Source: Thermogemmata fonticola (GTDB lineage Bacteria > Planctomycetota > Planctomycetia > Gemmatales > Gemmataceae). From it: a stretch of DNA of 64,000 nt. The translations under genes were made by a program, and so were the position numbers. The notes beneath the pieces were generated by a model. That model saw only the letters and a program-made list of their open reading frames with translations, searched no databases and was not told the origin of the DNA. Within the stretch, counting starts at the first letter, position 1; each line of letters opens with the position of its first letter. This document shows positions 16,708-25,843 of the stretch, in pieces. The DNA is taken from assembly GCF_013694095.1 (NCBI RefSeq), contig NZ_JACEFB010000004.1, positions 33,638-97,637 of the forward strand, given 5' to 3'.

Positions 16708-18540
16708 CTTAAACATGCAGTGATGCCGAAAGGCGTTTGAAACTACTCCTGCACGGCGGCTAGGAAGAGGTCTTTCGTCTTAAACATGCAGTGATGCCGA
16801 AAGGCGTTTGAAACCTAAGAGAAAGGAGAGAAGCGATGGCACTACTACCCTTAAACATGCAGTGATGCCGAAAGGCGTTTGAAACGTCAGCTGCTCATTG
16901 ACCGGCAGAAGGCGTGGCAGGCTTAAACATGCAGTGATGCCGAAAGGCGTTTGAAACCAGTTTTCCCAGCGCATAGCTTGCCCTCCGTTTTGGCTTAAAC
17001 ATGCAGTGATGCCGAAAGGCGTTTGAAACAGGACGATTCTTATCGAAGAAGCACGGAGGAGATCCACTTAAACATGCAGTGATGCCGAAAGGCGTTTGAA
17101 ACATGATGTCGCTGCGGCTGATGGCAATCAATCGACCCTTAAACATGCAGTGATGCCGAAAGGCGTTTGAAACGTCACGTTATAGAGATGTGGACTCGAA
17201 TACGCGTTGCTTAAACATGCAGTGATGCCGAAAGGCGTTTGAAACGTGGAGCAGATTTCGCTGTCGGCTGACGGAATTAACCTTAAACATGCAGTGATGC
17301 CGAAAGGCGTTTGAAACCAAGACGGCCGCGAGATTCGCTGCGGTTTCCGCTGCGGCCTTAAACATGCAGTGATGCCGAAAGGCGTTTGAAACATCGTCCA
17401 ATTAGGTGCTGTATCACGAGAATTAAACCTTAAACATGCAGTGATGCCGAAAGGCGTTTGAAACTCCTTGAGCGTTCCGGTAAACCCAGTAGGCGGAGTC
17501 TTAAACATGCAGTGATGCCGAAAGGCGTTTGAAACGTGCCCAATCCTGGCATCAAAACAACTCTTGATGCCTTTCACATGCAGTGATGCCGAAAGGCGTT
17601 TGAAACTTCGGGGGAGAGCACCAGACGTGCTTTCTGATTTCTAACTTTCACATGCAGTGATGCCGAAAGGCGTTTGAAACTCCAGGACAGGGCTATAATG
17701 TTCTCCGACAAGGATACTTTCACATGCAGTGATGCCGAAAGGCGTTTGAAACTCGGACCAGGACGACCCCCCGTCGCCCAACTCGTCTTTCACATGCAGT
17801 GATGCCGAAAGGCGTTTGAAACCAGATGACACCGCACTGGCACCTACTCCGGCACTAACTTTCACATGCAGTGATGCCGAAAGGCGTTTGAAACAGTTTT
17901 GCGGTTGCCCCACCCCAGTCGAGGTATAGCTTTCACATGCAGTGATGCCGAAAGGCGTTTGAAACAATAGTACAGTCAGGTGTACAGAACCCAATTTCTC
18001 TTTCACATGCAGTGATGCCGAAAGGCGTTTGAAACTAGTTTATTGTTGGGAAGAATTGTTCCATAGAACCGCCTTTCACATGCAGTGATGCCGAAAGGCG
18101 TTTGAAACAACATCCTCCTCAAACAACTCGCCTAACGTCCCCCTTTCACATGCAGTGATGCCGAAAGGCGTTTGAAACCACTAACAGGAACACCTCCATC
18201 TGTCTTCCTCCTCTTTCACATGCAGTGATGCCGAAAGGCGTTTGAAACTTCGCGGCCACCGATGACGATATAGGTACCGCCAGCCGGACTTTCACATGCA
18301 GTGATGCCGAAAGGCGTTTGAAACATAGACCCGGAAAATGAGCCTCTTCTCGGAACTACCTTTCACATGCAGTGATGCCGAAAGGCGTTTGAAACACTTC
18401 GTCTTCTGACAATACTCTGCCGTTGAGCTTCCTTTCACATGCAGTGATGCCGAAAGGCGTTTGAAACTTTTGGTCCAAGATCAGAACCTCCAGGTTCGGC
18501 ATCTCTTTCACATGCAGTGATGCCGAAAGGCGTTTGAAAC
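16708..18540 (+). CRISPR. CRISPR array, 26 intact repeats of 36 bp, 25 spacers
   Basis: Repeats are 36 bp and end in GCCGAAAGGCGTTTGAAAC. Spacers are 34-40 bp and all different by eye. The first 12 repeats begin CTTAAACATG and the next 14 begin CTTTCACATG (two substitutions); the switch falls between 17535 and 17571. Inside the repeat GCC-GAAA-GGC makes a small hairpin, and the 8 bases after it (TTTGAAAC) would be the crRNA 5' handle left by a Cas6-type cut. That points to a class 1 (type I or III) system transcribed rightwards. Repeats start at 16708, 16779, 16850, 16922 and so on, the last intact one at 18505. No cas gene is present in the window. Confidence 0.97.
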
Positions 18541-18847
18541 TCGTACGTCCATGCCCGGAAATCCGGGTGACAAAGGACTTTCCCATGCAGTGATGGCGAA
18601 AGGCGTGGGAAGCCAGCCTCTCTCCCGAAGCTTCGGAAGAGGGGAAAAAGGGGTGAGGGCCAGCCCCTGATGCCGCAAGGCGTTTGAAACGGGCGAATAG
18701 GCCGAACCTTCGAGGTGGAACGGACCTCTTTTCATATGATGCCGAAAGGCGTGGGAAGCCAGCCTCTCTCCCGAAGCTTCGGAAGAGGGGAAAAAGGGGT
18801 GAGGGCCAGCCCCTTCACATCCCCTGATGCCGTAAGGCGTTTGCAAT
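18541..18847 (+). repeat. Degenerate distal end of the CRISPR array with a duplicated 78-bp palindromic element
   Basis: A 27th, mutated repeat lies at 18578-18613 (CTTTCCCATG... ending GGGAAGC). Further partial repeats occur near 18666-18690, 18737-18758 and 18820-18847. Interleaved with them is a 78-bp block found twice, 18591-18668 and 18737-18814. The block starts in the repeat core and continues into CTCTCCCGAAGCTTCGGAAG (perfect palindrome CCGAAGCTTCGG) and a GGGGAAAAAGGGGTGAGGGC stretch. The latter looks like a dispersed intergenic palindromic element rather than CRISPR sequence. Confidence 0.8.
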
Positions 18848-18928
18848 GGAAATGCGGAAGAGAATGAGATAGACTCAAATAGGTGTGCTGTTACCTCCTG
18901 TGACACCCCAGAATATCGGACCACTGCC

Positions 18929-19912
18929 ATGAGCCAGACAGAAAACAAAAGCAACTTTGAAGACGAGTATTTCGAGGGTTACTTGAAAATTTACAATTAC
19001 CTTCATCCGTCGCTCGTCGATCTCGTCGTCTTCGACATCCTGGCCGAGAAGTTTGTCAAGGCCGCGGGGCACATCCTGCCGAACCTCGACGGGATCATCA
19101 TGATTCCGATTTTTGCTCCCTACGAGCGAAGCGAAATCTGCAAGGTGGACGGAGAAGAGCGCGTCATTGTCGAATCCGGTTCGACCGACACCACCGGCTG
19201 TTTTTACTCGACCGAGAATTGTCTTCACTACTTCTCCGAGCAAACGCTGCCGGAAATTTTGGCTGCCCACCGCAGTCTGCTGTACCATGCTCTGATTCAA
19301 CTCGAATTGGTTTATAACAAGATGAAGCGGCTCGCGGACTCAACCGAGCCGCTCAACGGGCTTTTGCAAAGCATCCTCGATCTTCAGAAACGCCTTCAGA
19401 AACTCCGGCAGAAGGCGCGGCAGCAGCCAGCCCCCGCCGACGACCCCGACGCCGAGGAGGAAGACGAGTCCTCCCCCAAGCCCTCGGCCTACGAAGTGGA
19501 ATTGCGTTTTCTTTTGGAACAACTCCGGGACAAATTGCTCGAAATCCCCCTGCCGGAGGACAGAGTCGACGCCGGGGTCGATTACATCAAGTTGTTGCAC
19601 AAGGCGTTCCATGTCGATCCATCGGAGACCGCCTCCCCCTCGCCGCCGCTCGTCTCCGCCTCGGAAGATACAAATCTCGCCTTTGCCTCGGAAGATGAAA
19701 TGAATGAGGAAGATAGTCAGCAAATGATCATTCATCAGGCCATGATCAACCAAAGATTTCGCAATTTGGTCGAAAAGAAATTGATCAATTGGAAAGAGTT
19801 TCATCAGCACCTCCCCCAACCCCAGCTCTTTCCTGAGGAGGAGCCGACCGAAGAGGAGACAGAGCCGGAGTCGAAGGAAGACATCCCCCCGCCGAACAAG
19901 TCGCTGCTGTGA
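18929..19912 (+). CDS. Hypothetical acidic protein next to the CRISPR array
   Basis: The 327-residue protein matches no family I know. Residues 1-125 look globular: FEGYLKIYNYLHPSLVDLVVF, then an ILPNLDGIIMIPIFAPYERS segment and a Cys-containing GSTDTTGCFYSTENCLHYF segment. Residues 130-165 form a heptad-like helix (LLQSILDLQKRLQKLRQKAR). The rest is alternately acidic and Pro-rich, with another helical block around 185-215 and a Glu/Pro tail. It appears cytoplasmic, with no signal or membrane segment. GC is lower than in the surrounding genes. It starts 82 bp after the last CRISPR remnant on the strand in which the array is transcribed, so transcription could run through from the array. A link with CRISPR function is speculative; no nuclease, helicase or RNA-binding motif is visible. 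Confidence 0.6.
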   Translation: MSQTENKSNFEDEYFEGYLKIYNYLHPSLVDLVVFDILAEKFVKAAGHILPNLDGIIMIPIFAPYERSEICKVDGEERVIVESGSTDTTGCFYSTENCLHYFSEQTLPEILAAHRSLLYHALIQLELVYNKMKRLADSTEPLNGLLQSILDLQKRLQKLRQKARQQPAPADDPDAEEEDESSPKPSAYEVELRFLLEQLRDKLLEIPLPEDRVDAGVDYIKLLHKAFHVDPSETASPSPPLVSASEDTNLAFASEDEMNEEDSQQMIIHQAMINQRFRNLVEKKLINWKEFHQHLPQPQLFPEEEPTEEETEPESKEDIPPPNKSLL

Positions 19913-19944
19913 AAGGCATCTCCGCTGAGCCGCGAACGGCGGCA

Positions 19945-20019
19945 GGCAGCCGATTGATGGGAAAGAGCGAATGAGTCAAAAGGTCCAGATCGTCCGCCAA
20001 ACGAGGCGGATCGGCTGCC
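19945..20019. other. Nested inverted repeats downstream of the acidic-protein gene
   Basis: GGCAGCCGAT (19945-19954) pairs perfectly with ATCGGCTGCC (20010-20019), and CCGCC/GGCGG (19994-19998 and 20005-20009) forms an inner hairpin against the right arm. There is no T-run, so it is not a standard intrinsic terminator. It may be a structured 3' end. Confidence 0.4.
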
Positions 20020-20144
20020 TTCCTTCTTCTCGACAACCCCCGGCCAGCACGTTAGGATAGGGTGGGACATTTTCCAGATCATTCCCCACGCACCACCAGC
20101 GGTCCTGGATGCATCCTCGGCAAGCGGGGTGAGGAGGCAGTGTC

Positions 20145-21185
20145 ATGAGCCGCAGGTACGAGTATCGCTCAGCACAGGGTCTGAGCACTTTGTTGCTGCT
20201 GTTTCTGGTTTTGTACGTGGTCGGCAATGCGGTGAGCGTCTGGTTCACGTGGGACGAGATCGTCCTGCTCCAGCAGATCATCGACGGGGTGCCGCCGCCG
20301 AAGGAGGAGCTGGTAGCGAACGATGAGCGGCTCTTCCAGTTGGGGATTGCGACGCTGCTGGAGCATGTGGTCACGGCCATTGTGTTTCTCAGTTGGGCGT
20401 ATCGGGTCCATGCGAATGCTCATGCTCTGGGTGCGGAAGGGATGCAGTACACACCGGGTTGGGCGGTGGGGTGGTATTTTGTGCCGATAGCCAATCTGTT
20501 CCGGCCGTTTCAGGTGATGCGGGAGACGTTCCGGGCCTCGCATCCGGACTATGGGCCGCGGAATTGGCGGCAAGCACCGGTGCCGTCGCTGGTGGCCTTC
20601 TGGTGGGCCTTGTGGATTGTCGGCAACGTGGCGGGGCAGATTGTCATCCGTATGTCACTTGGTCAGAAGGAACCCACACCGCGGCAGATGCAGATTGCGG
20701 ACAGCCTGCACATCCTCTGCGATTTGCTCTGTGTTGCTCTGGGGTTTGTGGCGATCGGCATGGTGGCCACGTTGCAGCGGTGGCAGGAGGAGAAGCATCA
20801 GCGGCAGATGGAGGCGGAGGCGGAGGGGGGGCCGGTTTATGCGGCGGAGCTGGCGGAGGAAGGCGAAGGGGCAGCAGCGGGCGCGGAACTGGCCGCGGAG
20901 GAGGAAGGGCGGACGCCGGACGATCCTGCTATGCGCTGGATATTGCCGGTGGGGCGGTCCGGGTGGGCGATTGCGGCGGGGTATCTGGGCTTGTTTTCGC
21001 TGTGGATTCTGCCCGGTCCGCTGGCACTCTGGGCGGGGATCATGGCGGTGCGGGACCTGCGGCGGCATCCGGAGAAGCGCGGCATGGGGCGGGCGATCTT
21101 CGGCATCATCATGGGCGGGCTGGCGACCCTCTATCTCTCCGTGGGGATAGTCGTTCTGGTGACAGACCTCATCATGAAGAACTGA
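20145..21185 (+). CDS. DUF4328 domain membrane protein
   Basis: The protein of 346 residues has four or five membrane helices in its first 210 residues. The typical DUF4328 features are there: a helix-charged loop-helix start, AIVFLSWAYRVHANAHALGA, then the motif YTPGWAVGWYFVPIANLFRPFQVMRE, and WRQAPVPSLVAFWWALWIVG. After a Glu-rich linker the C-terminus adds a second two-helix unit (IAAGYLGLFSLWILPGPLAL and MGRAIFGIIMGGLATLYLSV), similar to DUF4190-type tails. The function of this family is unknown; it probably acts in the cytoplasmic membrane. It is followed on the same strand by the amidohydrolase gene. Confidence 0.8.
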   Translation: MSRRYEYRSAQGLSTLLLLFLVLYVVGNAVSVWFTWDEIVLLQQIIDGVPPPKEELVANDERLFQLGIATLLEHVVTAIVFLSWAYRVHANAHALGAEGMQYTPGWAVGWYFVPIANLFRPFQVMRETFRASHPDYGPRNWRQAPVPSLVAFWWALWIVGNVAGQIVIRMSLGQKEPTPRQMQIADSLHILCDLLCVALGFVAIGMVATLQRWQEEKHQRQMEAEAEGGPVYAAELAEEGEGAAAGAELAAEEEGRTPDDPAMRWILPVGRSGWAIAAGYLGLFSLWILPGPLALWAGIMAVRDLRRHPEKRGMGRAIFGIIMGGLATLYLSVGIVVLVTDLIMKN

Positions 21186-21299
21186 GGGCGGGGGGCGGTG
21201 CGTTGGGCAGCGCTGGCTTCGTTCCGGGTGCGTCTCTGGTGCGTGGCATGGTTTTGTCAGCGGTTGTCGAAGTCCGAAGCGGGGCAGGAGGGAGCTAGC

Positions 21300-23060
21300 A
21301 TGCGGCAGAGTGCTGGGGTGCTGGGGGTGGTGCTCGCGTGGGGGGTGCTGGGGGGAGGTCTGCCGCTAGCCGGATGGGAAGGCGGAGCGGCGGCGAGGGC
21401 GAAGGGAGCAGCGGAGGAAGAGGCGATGACAGCGGTGGGTCAGTCGATGGAGGCGGAGGTGGTGTATCGCGGGGGTCGGATGTGGACGGGGGAGGCAGCC
21501 CAGCCGGAGGCGTCGGCCCTGGCGGTGTGGCGCGGGCGGATCATCTGGCTGGGAGCGGAAGCGGAGGCGAAGCGGTGGATCGGACCGAGCACGGAAGTCG
21601 TGGAGCTGGAGGGTCGGCGGGTGGTGCCGGGGTTCATCGATGCCCATGTGCATTTTCTGGGCGGGGGGTTGCAGTTGGCGCGGGTCGACCTGCGGGAGGC
21701 GCGGGACGAGGCGGAGTTCGGCCGGCGGTTGCAAGAGTTTGACCGCAAGACGCCGCGGGACCGCTGGCTGCTGGGGGGAAACTGGGACCACGAGCGGACC
21801 TTCGGGGGGCGCTTGCCGACGGCGGAACTGCTGGACAAGTACGTGAAGGATCGGCCGGTGTTTTTGCGGCGCTATGACGGGCACATGGGGGTGGCGAACC
21901 GGGCGGCGCTGCGGGCGGCGGGGATCACCAAAGCCACGGCGGAGGTGGAGGGCGGCGTGATCGACCGGGATGCGCAGGGGGAACCGACGGGCATCCTGCG
22001 GGACAATGCGATGGCGTTGGTGGAGCGGGTGATCCCGGAGCCGACGGACGAGGAGATCGCGGAGGCGGTGCGGGCGGCGTTGGCACATGCGGCGGCAGTG
22101 GGCGTGACCGGCGTGGACGACATGGACGGCAGCGCCCCGCAGACGCGTCGGCGGCTGCTGCGCGTCCTGCAAAACCTGGAACGCGAAGGGCGCTTGACCT
22201 GCCGCATTCACCTGCGCTGGCCCCTGGGGCGCTACCGGGAACTGGCGGAGCTGGGTCTGGCCGGCTGGTTCGGCAGTCCCTGGCTGCGGATCGGCGGGGT
22301 GAAAGGGTTTGTCGATGGCTCGCTGGGCAGCAGTACGGCGCGGATGTGGGAACCCTACGAGAACCAGGGGGGCAACCGCGGGGTGTATGTGACGCCGGTG
22401 GAGACGCTGCGGGCGTGGATTCGCGGGGCGGATGCCGCCGGCCTGCCGGTGTGCGTCCATGCCATCGGGGACGAAGCCAACTCGGTACTGCTGGACATTT
22501 ACGAGCAGATTCAGCGGGCGCAGCCGAGCCGGGAACGGCGCTTCCGCATCGAACATGCCCAGCACCTGCGCGAAGCGGACTATGGGCGCTTCCGCCAGTT
22601 GGGTGTCATCGCTTCGATGCAACCGTACCATGCGATCGACGATGGCCGCTGGGCGGAAAGCCGCATCGGGGCGCGGCGCTGTGCCCGCTCCTACGCCTTC
22701 CGCTCGCTCTTGGAGGCTGGGGCGATCCTGGCCTTCGGTTCGGACTGGCCGGTGGTGCCCCTCTCGCCGCTGTTGGGGATCGACGCCGCTGTCAACCGGC
22801 GCACCCTCGACGGCAAACACCCCCAGGGCTGGCACCCGCAGCAACGCATCGGGGTGCGCGACGCCGTCCGGGCTTACACCTGGGGCAGCGCCTACGCCAC
22901 CGGCACGGAACAGGAGCGCGGCACCCTCGCCGTCGGCAAATGGGCCGACTTCGTCGTCCTCGACCGGGACATCTTCGACCCCCAGCAGCAGGACCGGATC
23001 GCCCACACCCAGGTGCTCCGCACCGTCGTCGCCGGTAAGACGGTTTACGTCAAGCGCTAA
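21300..23060 (+). CDS. Exported YtcJ-like amidohydrolase
   Basis: This 586-residue protein belongs to the amidohydrolase superfamily, YtcJ/amidohydrolase-3 branch: metal-dependent hydrolases acting on amide-like bonds. Visible landmarks are the N-terminal beta-sandwich (VVYRGGRMWTGEA... ALAVWRGRIIWLG), the metal site PGFIDAHVHFLGGG, the KGFVDGSLGSSTARM segment, CVHAIGDEAN, RIEHAQHL, and the late metal ligand AFGSDWPV. ATG 21300 follows GGAGGGA and gives a hydrophobic signal peptide (SAGVLGVVLAWGVLGGGLPLAG), so the enzyme is probably exported; an earlier start at 21198 would hide it. The substrate is not predictable for this branch. Codon composition is very GC-rich, in line with a resident gene. 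Confidence 0.88.
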   Translation: MRQSAGVLGVVLAWGVLGGGLPLAGWEGGAAARAKGAAEEEAMTAVGQSMEAEVVYRGGRMWTGEAAQPEASALAVWRGRIIWLGAEAEAKRWIGPSTEVVELEGRRVVPGFIDAHVHFLGGGLQLARVDLREARDEAEFGRRLQEFDRKTPRDRWLLGGNWDHERTFGGRLPTAELLDKYVKDRPVFLRRYDGHMGVANRAALRAAGITKATAEVEGGVIDRDAQGEPTGILRDNAMALVERVIPEPTDEEIAEAVRAALAHAAAVGVTGVDDMDGSAPQTRRRLLRVLQNLEREGRLTCRIHLRWPLGRYRELAELGLAGWFGSPWLRIGGVKGFVDGSLGSSTARMWEPYENQGGNRGVYVTPVETLRAWIRGADAAGLPVCVHAIGDEANSVLLDIYEQIQRAQPSRERRFRIEHAQHLREADYGRFRQLGVIASMQPYHAIDDGRWAESRIGARRCARSYAFRSLLEAGAILAFGSDWPVVPLSPLLGIDAAVNRRTLDGKHPQGWHPQQRIGVRDAVRAYTWGSAYATGTEQERGTLAVGKWADFVVLDRDIFDPQQQDRIAHTQVLRTVVAGKTVYVKR

Positions 23061-23180
23061 ACAGAATATGCAGAGCAAATCGAATAGCTGAATCTGTCAT
23101 ACTTAATCACTGAGAGTATCTTCGATCTAACGCATCATGGAATGTGGAGGTGGCGGCGGGGTTCAGGTGGCGGCGCGCTG

Positions 23181-24791
23181 TCAGGAGGGGGAGCGCCGGA
23201 TGGCCGAGGCCGGGAAGCGGACGCCGAGGATCGACGTGACCGGAATCTCACGCTCTTTCCAGACGAAGATGCCGGTGCGGAGGTGGACGTGCCAGAGGAG
23301 GTCGGCGGGGGCATTGCGGACGGCGCGGCGGAGGGTGGGGTCCGCGGCACTGCAAATGACGAAGGTGCGGCTTTCGCCGGGTTGTAAGGGGCGGTCGTGG
23401 TCCTGCTGGGCGGCTTCGTAGCGGCGGACGCCCCGGCGGAAGGGCCACTCCAGCGGCCCGCCAATGAACACCGCCGATCCCACATGCAGGCGGGTGCCGT
23501 TGAAGCGGTCCTCCTGTTCCAACTGGCTGGCCTTGCGCACCAGGGCCGGGTCCACCGGATGGAACACCCAGGCGTCGGACGTGTTCGTCAGCTTCAGATG
23601 CAGCACCAGGGCCGGGCCTGTCACCTCCTCCCGCTTCTCCTGGGCGGATTCGGCGATCAGGCGCAGGGGCCGCTCTTCCACCCGTAGCGGCTCCACGCGG
23701 AGCTGCCCCACGGTGAGCGCCCCGCCCAGAGGGACGATCAGCTCCTCCGGCAAGGGGCCGGTCAGAGGCAGGCGCAGGGCGATCTTTTTGCGGCTGGCCG
23801 GATCGTATTCGCCAAAGGTGTCCGGCAGGATGGCCAAGGGATGCGCAGGAGGCAGCGGCGGCTCGCGGAAGAACAAGCCGTAGAGCGCCACACAGGTGGC
23901 GAAAGCGGCGTAGACCGCCAGCACGGCAAACGCCAGGGGGGAAATGGGCCGCGGAGGCGGAGGGGTCGCGCGGGCCGCCCCGGACGACGGCGGAGCTTCG
24001 ACCGGCACCTCCACCGGCACAATCAACGGAATGGGCAGCGGCGGCGTCGGCACATCCCCGGCGTTGCCGAAACGGAACGGACCCGGATCATCCGTCGGTG
24101 CGGACGCGGGGGGTGACGGTGGCGCGGGCGCGGCAGCCGGAACGGCGGAAGCTGAAGGCGTGGGAACGGCAGCTAGCGGCGGCACCGGAGCTGAAACCGT
24201 GCCGGGAGGCGGAGTCGGCGGGGAAACCGCGGGGGACGGCCCTGCTGCCCCCGGTCCAGCCACCGGCGCACGCGGCGGCGGCAGCGGCGTCTGCGGAGTC
24301 ACCGACGGACGCTCCGGACCAGCCGGGCGTGCCGCGGCGCCCTTCCCCTCCTCCATCACTGGCAAAATCGGGCGCGGCAACTCATCTCCACAGTCGAAGA
24401 GCGAATCGGTCGGCGCGGCTTCACTCAGAATGCTGGCAGCGTCTTCCCCACCGGAGGCGGGCCGGGAAAACGGCAGCGGCGGCGACACGCTCTGCACCAC
24501 CGTCGGCGCTTCGGACGCTAGCTCCTCCAGCCCAGGAGAAGAAGACGACACCACCGGAGGAGAAGACGACACCGGAGCCGACCCCGCCGAAAGCCCACCG
24601 TCCGCTCCCCCGCTCCCTGGCGGTGAAACCGCCCCCGCGGCCCCGGTCGCACCCGCCGTACCGCCTCCCTCCTCCTTCGGCACCACCACCATCTGGCGGC
24701 AGTGCGGACACCGCACCACGCGCCCCCGCTGGTGCTCCAACACTCCCATCGGCTTGTGGCAAAACGCACAGGTGATTGTCGCCGTGGCCAT
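23181..24791 (-). CDS. Zinc-ribbon protein with long low-complexity linker and membrane segment
   Basis: This 536-residue protein starts with a treble-clef type ribbon (CAFCHKPMGVLEHQRGRVVR then CPHC), which resembles the short finger that opens many planctomycete proteins. Residues 40-280 are Pro/Ala/Ser/Gly low complexity. One membrane helix follows (ISPLAFAVLAVYAAFATCVALYG), then a C-terminal domain of about 220 residues beginning around ILPDTFGEYDPASRKKIALRL. That domain contains VLHLKLTNTSDAWVFHPVDP, the look of an immunoglobulin-like fold in an extracytoplasmic protein. No catalytic motif is visible. It is convergent with the amidohydrolase gene. Probable single-pass membrane protein with the finger inside; function unknown. 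Confidence 0.65.
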   Translation of the reverse strand: MATATITCAFCHKPMGVLEHQRGRVVRCPHCRQMVVVPKEEGGGTAGATGAAGAVSPPGSGGADGGLSAGSAPVSSSPPVVSSSSPGLEELASEAPTVVQSVSPPLPFSRPASGGEDAASILSEAAPTDSLFDCGDELPRPILPVMEEGKGAAARPAGPERPSVTPQTPLPPPRAPVAGPGAAGPSPAVSPPTPPPGTVSAPVPPLAAVPTPSASAVPAAAPAPPSPPASAPTDDPGPFRFGNAGDVPTPPLPIPLIVPVEVPVEAPPSSGAARATPPPPRPISPLAFAVLAVYAAFATCVALYGLFFREPPLPPAHPLAILPDTFGEYDPASRKKIALRLPLTGPLPEELIVPLGGALTVGQLRVEPLRVEERPLRLIAESAQEKREEVTGPALVLHLKLTNTSDAWVFHPVDPALVRKASQLEQEDRFNGTRLHVGSAVFIGGPLEWPFRRGVRRYEAAQQDHDRPLQPGESRTFVICSAADPTLRRAVRNAPADLLWHVHLRTGIFVWKEREIPVTSILGVRFPASAIRRSPS

Positions 24792-25099
24792 AGAGTCGGC
24801 AATTTTCAGTAGCTAGCTACAGTTTGTGATCATGCTTCGCTTATCCGGTCCGACGTTCCCCAAATCTTTTTTGTTCCCAAAAAGATACCTCATGGAGAGA
24901 TTTTGGTCCAAACAAAAAAACCGCAAGCCGGGAACGCCCCATCGGGAACGGCATGGTCCATTCGCCCCCCTGGATGATGACACTGCAACGCTCCACTGCC
25001 GCGGGATCAACTTCCGCTTGCTCTTCTGGAAAAGGTGGAAAGCAGTACCGAACCACGCGCCTCCCCTCGGTCTGGCGCTAAACGTGACCGGGTCCGCCG
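24792..25099. other. Gene-free interval, about 308 bp
   Basis: This is the gap between two minus-strand genes. It is AT-richer in 24,860-24,930, with poly-A/T runs, but I see no promoter pair, hairpin or small gene I can support. Confidence 0.4.
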
Positions 25100-25843
25100 C
25101 TAGGCGTCCGGGCGTTCCGTCCCCCGGCTTGCCGCGATGGGCGGCAGTTCGTCGTAGGTGCGGCCGTGGAGGAGGCGTCCGGTCAAGTCCTTGCGCACGC
25201 CGCCCCACTGCTTGAAGAAAAACGCCACGCCCGCTCGGCGGCACTGGGTCAGGATCGACTCCACCCACTCCGGCAGCATCGGCCGTGCTCCCGGCCCTGA
25301 CTCCCCGCCCACGATGACCCAGGCGATCCCATCGAGGGGAAGGTGATCCAGCGGCCCCAAGAGCGGCTCGCAGGAGAGAAACCGCACCGCCGCCGGCACC
25401 TGCCGCAAGTCTGCGATGCGGCCCAGCACGCGCTCATCCTCCACGCTTACCCCCATCCAGACATGTTTCGGCCAGGGCAGCCGCGGCGCCAGCTCCCGCA
25501 ATCTCTGGCTGCGCTTGGTCAGCACCTGGAAGATGTGCTGCGGGCAGGCCGCCATGGTGTCGAAGACTCGGCGGATGAACTCCTCCGGCACCTGTTCGTG
25601 GAACAGGTCGCTCATGGAGTTGACGAAGATGCGGCGGCCTCGGTGCCAGCGGCGCGGCAGGTCGAGCAGCTCCTCGTGAAGTGTCACCGCAAAGCCCCGG
25701 GCGTAGCGGGGATTACCCATCGCTTGCAGGCGCTGGGCCAGGCGCTCGGCGTAGCAGTGGCGGCACCCCTCGCTCACCTTGGTGCAGCCGGTCACGGGGT
25801 TCCAGGTCATCTCGGTCCATTCGATGCTCGATTTCGTCGCCAT
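25100..25843 (-). CDS. DUF5131 / phage Gp37-Gp68 family protein
   Basis: The 247-residue protein starts with SSIEWTEMTWNPVTGCTKVS and continues EGCRHCYAERLA. The C-x6-C-x2-C pattern with the preceding WNP is diagnostic of the phage Gp37/Gp68 family and resembles a radical-SAM-type iron-sulfur motif. Later segments are RRIFVNSMSDLFHEQVP, QVLTKRSQRL, KHVWMGVSVED, RFLSCEPLLGPL and WVIVGGESGPGARPM, all typical of the family, and FFFKQWGG near the end. The molecular function is not established; members occur in phages and in bacterial accessory regions. It lies next to the DUF1828/HD patch and shares its strand with the DUF1828 gene, which is why I treat them as one accessory block. Confidence 0.88.
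   Translation of the reverse strand: MATKSSIEWTEMTWNPVTGCTKVSEGCRHCYAERLAQRLQAMGNPRYARGFAVTLHEELLDLPRRWHRGRRIFVNSMSDLFHEQVPEEFIRRVFDTMAACPQHIFQVLTKRSQRLRELAPRLPWPKHVWMGVSVEDERVLGRIADLRQVPAAVRFLSCEPLLGPLDHLPLDGIAWVIVGGESGPGARPMLPEWVESILTQCRRAGVAFFFKQWGGVRKDLTGRLLHGRTYDELPPIAASRGTERPDA

Noticed and set aside
16780..18586. Minus-strand frames reading repeated peptides such as FQTPFGITACL
   Set aside because: These are translations of the CRISPR repeats and spacers, not genes.
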